A DNA stretch of 64,000 nt, taken from JALORV01 sp963769745 (lineage in GTDB: Bacteria; Pseudomonadota; Gammaproteobacteria; Burkholderiales; Burkholderiaceae_F). The position numbers and the translations under genes are program-made. Every line of letters starts with the position of its first letter. Position 1 is the first letter of the stretch. Shown here one piece after another: positions 61,189 to 64,000 of this stretch. The stretch lies in the NCBI GenBank assembly GCA_963769745.1, contig CAVYNB010000002.1:128958-192957 (forward strand), in the 5' to 3' direction. The notes below the pieces were generated by a model. It saw nothing but the letters and a program-made list of their open reading frames with translations, was not told the DNA's origin and did not search any database.

Positions 61189-62370
61189 TCAAACCGGTCG
61201 TAGCCGCGCCCCAAATCGGAGTTCATCGGCGTGGGAACGGCCTTGCGGCCACGTCGGGCGCGCCATTCCCTCGGGGCTCGTCTTTGACCAGCTGCGGAAC
61301 GCGCGCGAGAAGACCGCCGCGTCTGCGAAATGCAGCGCCGCGGCAATCTCCGAAATTGGAAGTTGTGTGTTCTCCAGAAGTTGCTTCGCCAGCTCGAAGC
61401 GCGCTTGACTGACGAGCTGTTGCAAGCTGGTCCCCTCGGCGGTCAGCCGCTTGCGCAGCGTCCGCTCGTGTATGCCGAACAGTAGCGCCACACTCTCGGC
61501 CGACGACGTGCCGCTAAGTACCATCTGGTGGAGCGCGCCCCGTACGACGTCGGCGAAGCCCATCGCACTGGTTGCACGGGCATGCTGGATGGCCAGCATG
61601 ACCAGTTCGTGGAGGTTGGAGTCCGCGCCGGGGATGGCACGGTCGAGCCACGATGCTGCGAACACGATGCCGGACACCTCGGTGTCGAATCGAACATTCG
61701 GACCAAGAAGGCGACGATAGGGTCGCGCATCCTTCGGCCGAGCATGGGCGAACTGGACGTGCGCTGGCCTCCAGGCGGGGCCGCAGATCGCCTTCAGCAT
61801 CCTGTACCCGATGGCAATGGCGGCGTCGTAAAGATGCTCGGTGCCGGGCGTGCCATGTTGATATACGGAGTAGCCGAGGAGCACATAGGAAGCGTCCAGG
61901 CTGAGCAGTATCGGTACGGCCCCGCGATCCTGCAGGTAGAAATGCAGAAGTAGGGCCCGCAGCGCGTCGCCAACGGTGGCTGAGTTGCGCATCAGGTATC
62001 CGATGGCGCCGAGGCCATCCAGTTCGAAGCACTCGCCAACGAGGAGGCCGAAGTGGCCGCAGGACGTTGCCGTTGAGCATTCGGCAAACAAGCGTCCAAG
62101 CGCCTCGAATGCGATCCGGTTCTCGGGATTCCTGAAGGCCCGGAGCGGCACGCCCGCCCGCACGAACGGGAGACTCGGGTCGACCCCGAACTTCCTCAAG
62201 ATGCCTGGAATCGCGGCGACAGGACCGATCCTGACTTCGCCGTCGCCGGTAGCGGACAGGCGACGGCGCGGGGCCGACTCCGGGACCGCGCCGTCTCGGC
62301 CGTGGTCGCGCGCGTGGCGCTGCCTCTTGGCAAACGACCTGTCGGCGATGGGCTGCTGTGATCTAGCCAT
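61189..62370 (-). CDS. AraC-family transcriptional regulator
   Basis: 393 residues. N-terminal ligand-binding part of the arabinose-binding AraC_N-type (FRNPENRIAFEALGRLFAECS, FGLLVGECFELDGLGAIGYL), and a C-terminal AraC double helix-turn-helix (SAESVALLFGIHERTLRKRL, SQARFELAKQLLENTQLPIS, IAAALHFADAAVFSRAFRSWS). The layout follows OruR/VirF-like or OpdR-like AraC regulators. It is divergent from the DUF1254/DUF1214 gene with a 172-bp gap, so control of that gene is likely. The exact start is uncertain; the first 45 residues look disordered. Confidence 0.9.
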   Translation of the reverse strand: MARSQQPIADRSFAKRQRHARDHGRDGAVPESAPRRRLSATGDGEVRIGPVAAIPGILRKFGVDPSLPFVRAGVPLRAFRNPENRIAFEALGRLFAECSTATSCGHFGLLVGECFELDGLGAIGYLMRNSATVGDALRALLLHFYLQDRGAVPILLSLDASYVLLGYSVYQHGTPGTEHLYDAAIAIGYRMLKAICGPAWRPAHVQFAHARPKDARPYRRLLGPNVRFDTEVSGIVFAASWLDRAIPGADSNLHELVMLAIQHARATSAMGFADVVRGALHQMVLSGTSSAESVALLFGIHERTLRKRLTAEGTSLQQLVSQARFELAKQLLENTQLPISEIAAALHFADAAVFSRAFRSWSKTSPEGMARPTWPQGRSHADELRFGARLRPV

Positions 62371-62542
62371 CCGGCAAGCTCCTGCTGGGCCAGATCGGAG
62401 CTGATCATTGTAGGTGGAGGCTTCTCCAATCGGGCCAATTGCAGGGCCGGATTTGCAAAATGCGATTCCTGAAGGTCTGTTAGCGTCCCGGCCCGGCTTT
62501 CGCCGTTACGGTGCGCACTCATAGCGCAAAAGGGAGAAGAAC

Positions 62543-64000
62543 ATGACGAGACATGCGCTGCTGGGCGCGATTCTCGCCGTCGCGTTCACCGCGACGGCTT
62601 CCGCGCAGACTTTCAAGATGACGACGCCCTTCGCCCCGGGCGTTGCCGTGCCCGACAAGCTCGAGTCCTCGATCGGCACGTTGAACCTGAACTACGGCTA
62701 CCCGTCGACCGAGACCGTCGAGAAGATCTACGACAACCTCGACCGCTCGCGGGCGCTGCAGGCCTATCTGCTCGCGATCCCCATCGTCAATCAAGCGGGC
62801 ATGCGCGACTCGATCCGCAAGTTCGGGCCCGACAACCAGACCGATGTGATCTGGGAAGACCTGGTCGACCCGAGAACCGTCGAGCTGACCGCCAACGACA
62901 ACACGATCTACAACTTCGTCTGGGTCGACACCAGCAAGGGGCCGCTGGTGGCTGAGATCCCGCCCAATGTGCTCGGGCTGGTCAACGACTTCTGGTACAA
63001 GTGGGTGGCCGACGTCGGCCTCACCGGCGCCGACAAGGGCGCGGGCGGCAAGTACCTGCTGCTGCCGCCCGGATACAAGGGCGACATCCCGTCCGGGTAC
63101 CACGTCGTTAGGCCCAGCACCTTCGGCAACTGGCTCGTCTTCCGTGCCTTTCTCGTAGACGGTTCGACCCGGCCCGGCGTGGAGTCGGTCAAGAAGAACC
63201 TGCGGATCTACCGCCTGGGCGACGCCGCGAACTCGCCCCCAATGAAATTCGTCAACGCGTCGGGCGTTCCGGCGAACTTCGTCGCACCGGGCGACTATTC
63301 GTTCTGGGGCCTGCTGAACCAGGTCATCCAGGAAGAGCCGCCGGAGGGTTCGGACCCCACCACCCTGGGCCTGTTCGCCTCGATCGGCATCGTCAAGGGC
63401 CAGCCCTTCAACCCTGATGAGCGGATGAAGAAGATCCTGACCGACGCGGCAAACATCGGCGCCGTGACGGCGCGCACCATCGCCTTCAAGATCCGCTCGA
63501 AGGAGGCGTACTTCTATCCGGGCAGTGCGTGGCGCCTGCCGTTCTTCGGCGGCTACAGGTTCGAGGTGTCGCCCGGTGTCAGCAACCTGGACGGTGCGGC
63601 TTTCTACTATTACTTCGCCACCGGCGTCACGCCGGCGATGGAGGAGAAGATGGTGGGCCAGGGATCGCAGTACCCCTGGTCGGTGCAGGATGCAAAGGGC
63701 AATCCCTTCGATGGCGGCAAGACCTACAAGCTGCGCCTGCCGCCCAACATCCCGGTCAAGAATTTCTGGTCGGTCATCGTCTACGACAACCAGACCCGCT
63801 CGATGGTGCAGGCCGACCAGAGGGCCCCGAGCGTCAGCAGCCAGGACAAGGGGGTCAAGGTCAATGCGGATGGCTCGGTCGATGTCTACTTCGGACCGAA
63901 AGCGCCGAAGGGTATGGAGAACAACTGGGTGCAGACGATTCCAGGCAAGGGCTGGTTCATGATCCTGCGCCTGTACGGTCCGCTGGAGCCGTGGTTCAAC
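62543..64000 (+). CDS. DUF1254/DUF1214 exported protein (3' end outside window)
   Basis: 486 codons open to the window's end. Signal peptide MTRHALLGAILAVAFTATASA, then DUF1254 (YPSTETVEKIYDNLDRSRAL, NTIYNFVWVDTSKGPLVAEI, GKYLLLPPGYKGDIPSGYHV, RPSTFGNWLVFRAFLVDG), a linker and the DUF1214 domain (GGKTYKLRLPPNIPVKNFWS, VIVYDNQTRSMVQADQRAPS, VDVYFGPKAPKGMENNWVQT, GKGWFMILRLYGPLEPWF). Only the last few residues are missing. Function of this widespread family is unknown. A ribosome site AAGGGAGAAG is in place; control by the divergent AraC gene is likely. Confidence 0.93.
   Translation, partial: MTRHALLGAILAVAFTATASAQTFKMTTPFAPGVAVPDKLESSIGTLNLNYGYPSTETVEKIYDNLDRSRALQAYLLAIPIVNQAGMRDSIRKFGPDNQTDVIWEDLVDPRTVELTANDNTIYNFVWVDTSKGPLVAEIPPNVLGLVNDFWYKWVADVGLTGADKGAGGKYLLLPPGYKGDIPSGYHVVRPSTFGNWLVFRAFLVDGSTRPGVESVKKNLRIYRLGDAANSPPMKFVNASGVPANFVAPGDYSFWGLLNQVIQEEPPEGSDPTTLGLFASIGIVKGQPFNPDERMKKILTDAANIGAVTARTIAFKIRSKEAYFYPGSAWRLPFFGGYRFEVSPGVSNLDGAAFYYYFATGVTPAMEEKMVGQGSQYPWSVQDAKGNPFDGGKTYKLRLPPNIPVKNFWSVIVYDNQTRSMVQADQRAPSVSSQDKGVKVNADGSVDVYFGPKAPKGMENNWVQTIPGKGWFMILRLYGPLEPWFN

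Overview
The window looks like chromosomal DNA of a GC-rich, motile Gram-negative proteobacterium, most likely a betaproteobacterium. This rests on the mraZ-rsmH-ftsL order, a type-A-like RNase P RNA, a betaproteobacterial style FlhD/FlhC pair with FliA, FlgM, FlgN and FliT, a homodimeric-type AceE, and an OmpA with a polyproline linker. I see no tRNA, rRNA, insertion sequence, prophage or CRISPR array.

Layout. 0-1.6 kb: start of the division/cell-wall (dcw) cluster on the minus strand, with an MraZ operator upstream. 2.0-2.4 kb: rnpB. 2.5-18.9 kb: a dense signalling block: a NarX/NarL-type pair, a REC-PAS-GGDEF-EAL protein, an HPt domain next to a dual-receiver hybrid kinase, a PAS kinase, an ANTAR response regulator and a kinase with ten tandem PAS domains. 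19-25.8 kb: flagellar regulation (flgM, flgN, fliA, ycgR, fliT, flhDC, a second PilZ protein, a CheY-like receiver), with two good sigma-28 promoters. 25.9-31.5 kb: ordinary metabolic and membrane genes. 31.5-40.6 kb: an envelope locus with two Crp/Fnr regulators, two related outer-membrane proteins, an amidohydrolase, a DUF2092 protein, small secreted proteins and OmpA. It is tied together by four copies of a palindrome close to TTGTCGCAATTGCGACAA. 41-51.7 kb: an unusual run of three DUF3604 proteins, an outer-membrane channel-like protein, a PpiC-like isomerase and three HupE/UreJ-type membrane proteins. 51.7-58.9 kb: fkbP-like gene, small RHH-like gene, denD, a membrane protein, DUF3025, pyrC, aceE. 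59-64 kb: osmC, a GNAT, small genes, and an AraC regulator divergent from a DUF1254/DUF1214 gene that runs off the window.

Sequence quality matters here. About twenty reading frames are broken by single-base indels, mostly one extra base, and the flanking frames keep normal coding character. They peak at 43-50 kb. I read most of them as consensus errors, not decay, and annotate those genes across the shift with the position stated.

How it fits together: the first half reads as an environmental sensing and motility-control region (phosphorelays, cyclic di-GMP turnover, PilZ brakes, the FlhDC-FliA-FlgM cascade). The second half reads as a periplasm/outer-membrane locus whose substrate I cannot name, probably controlled by the paired Crp/Fnr proteins.
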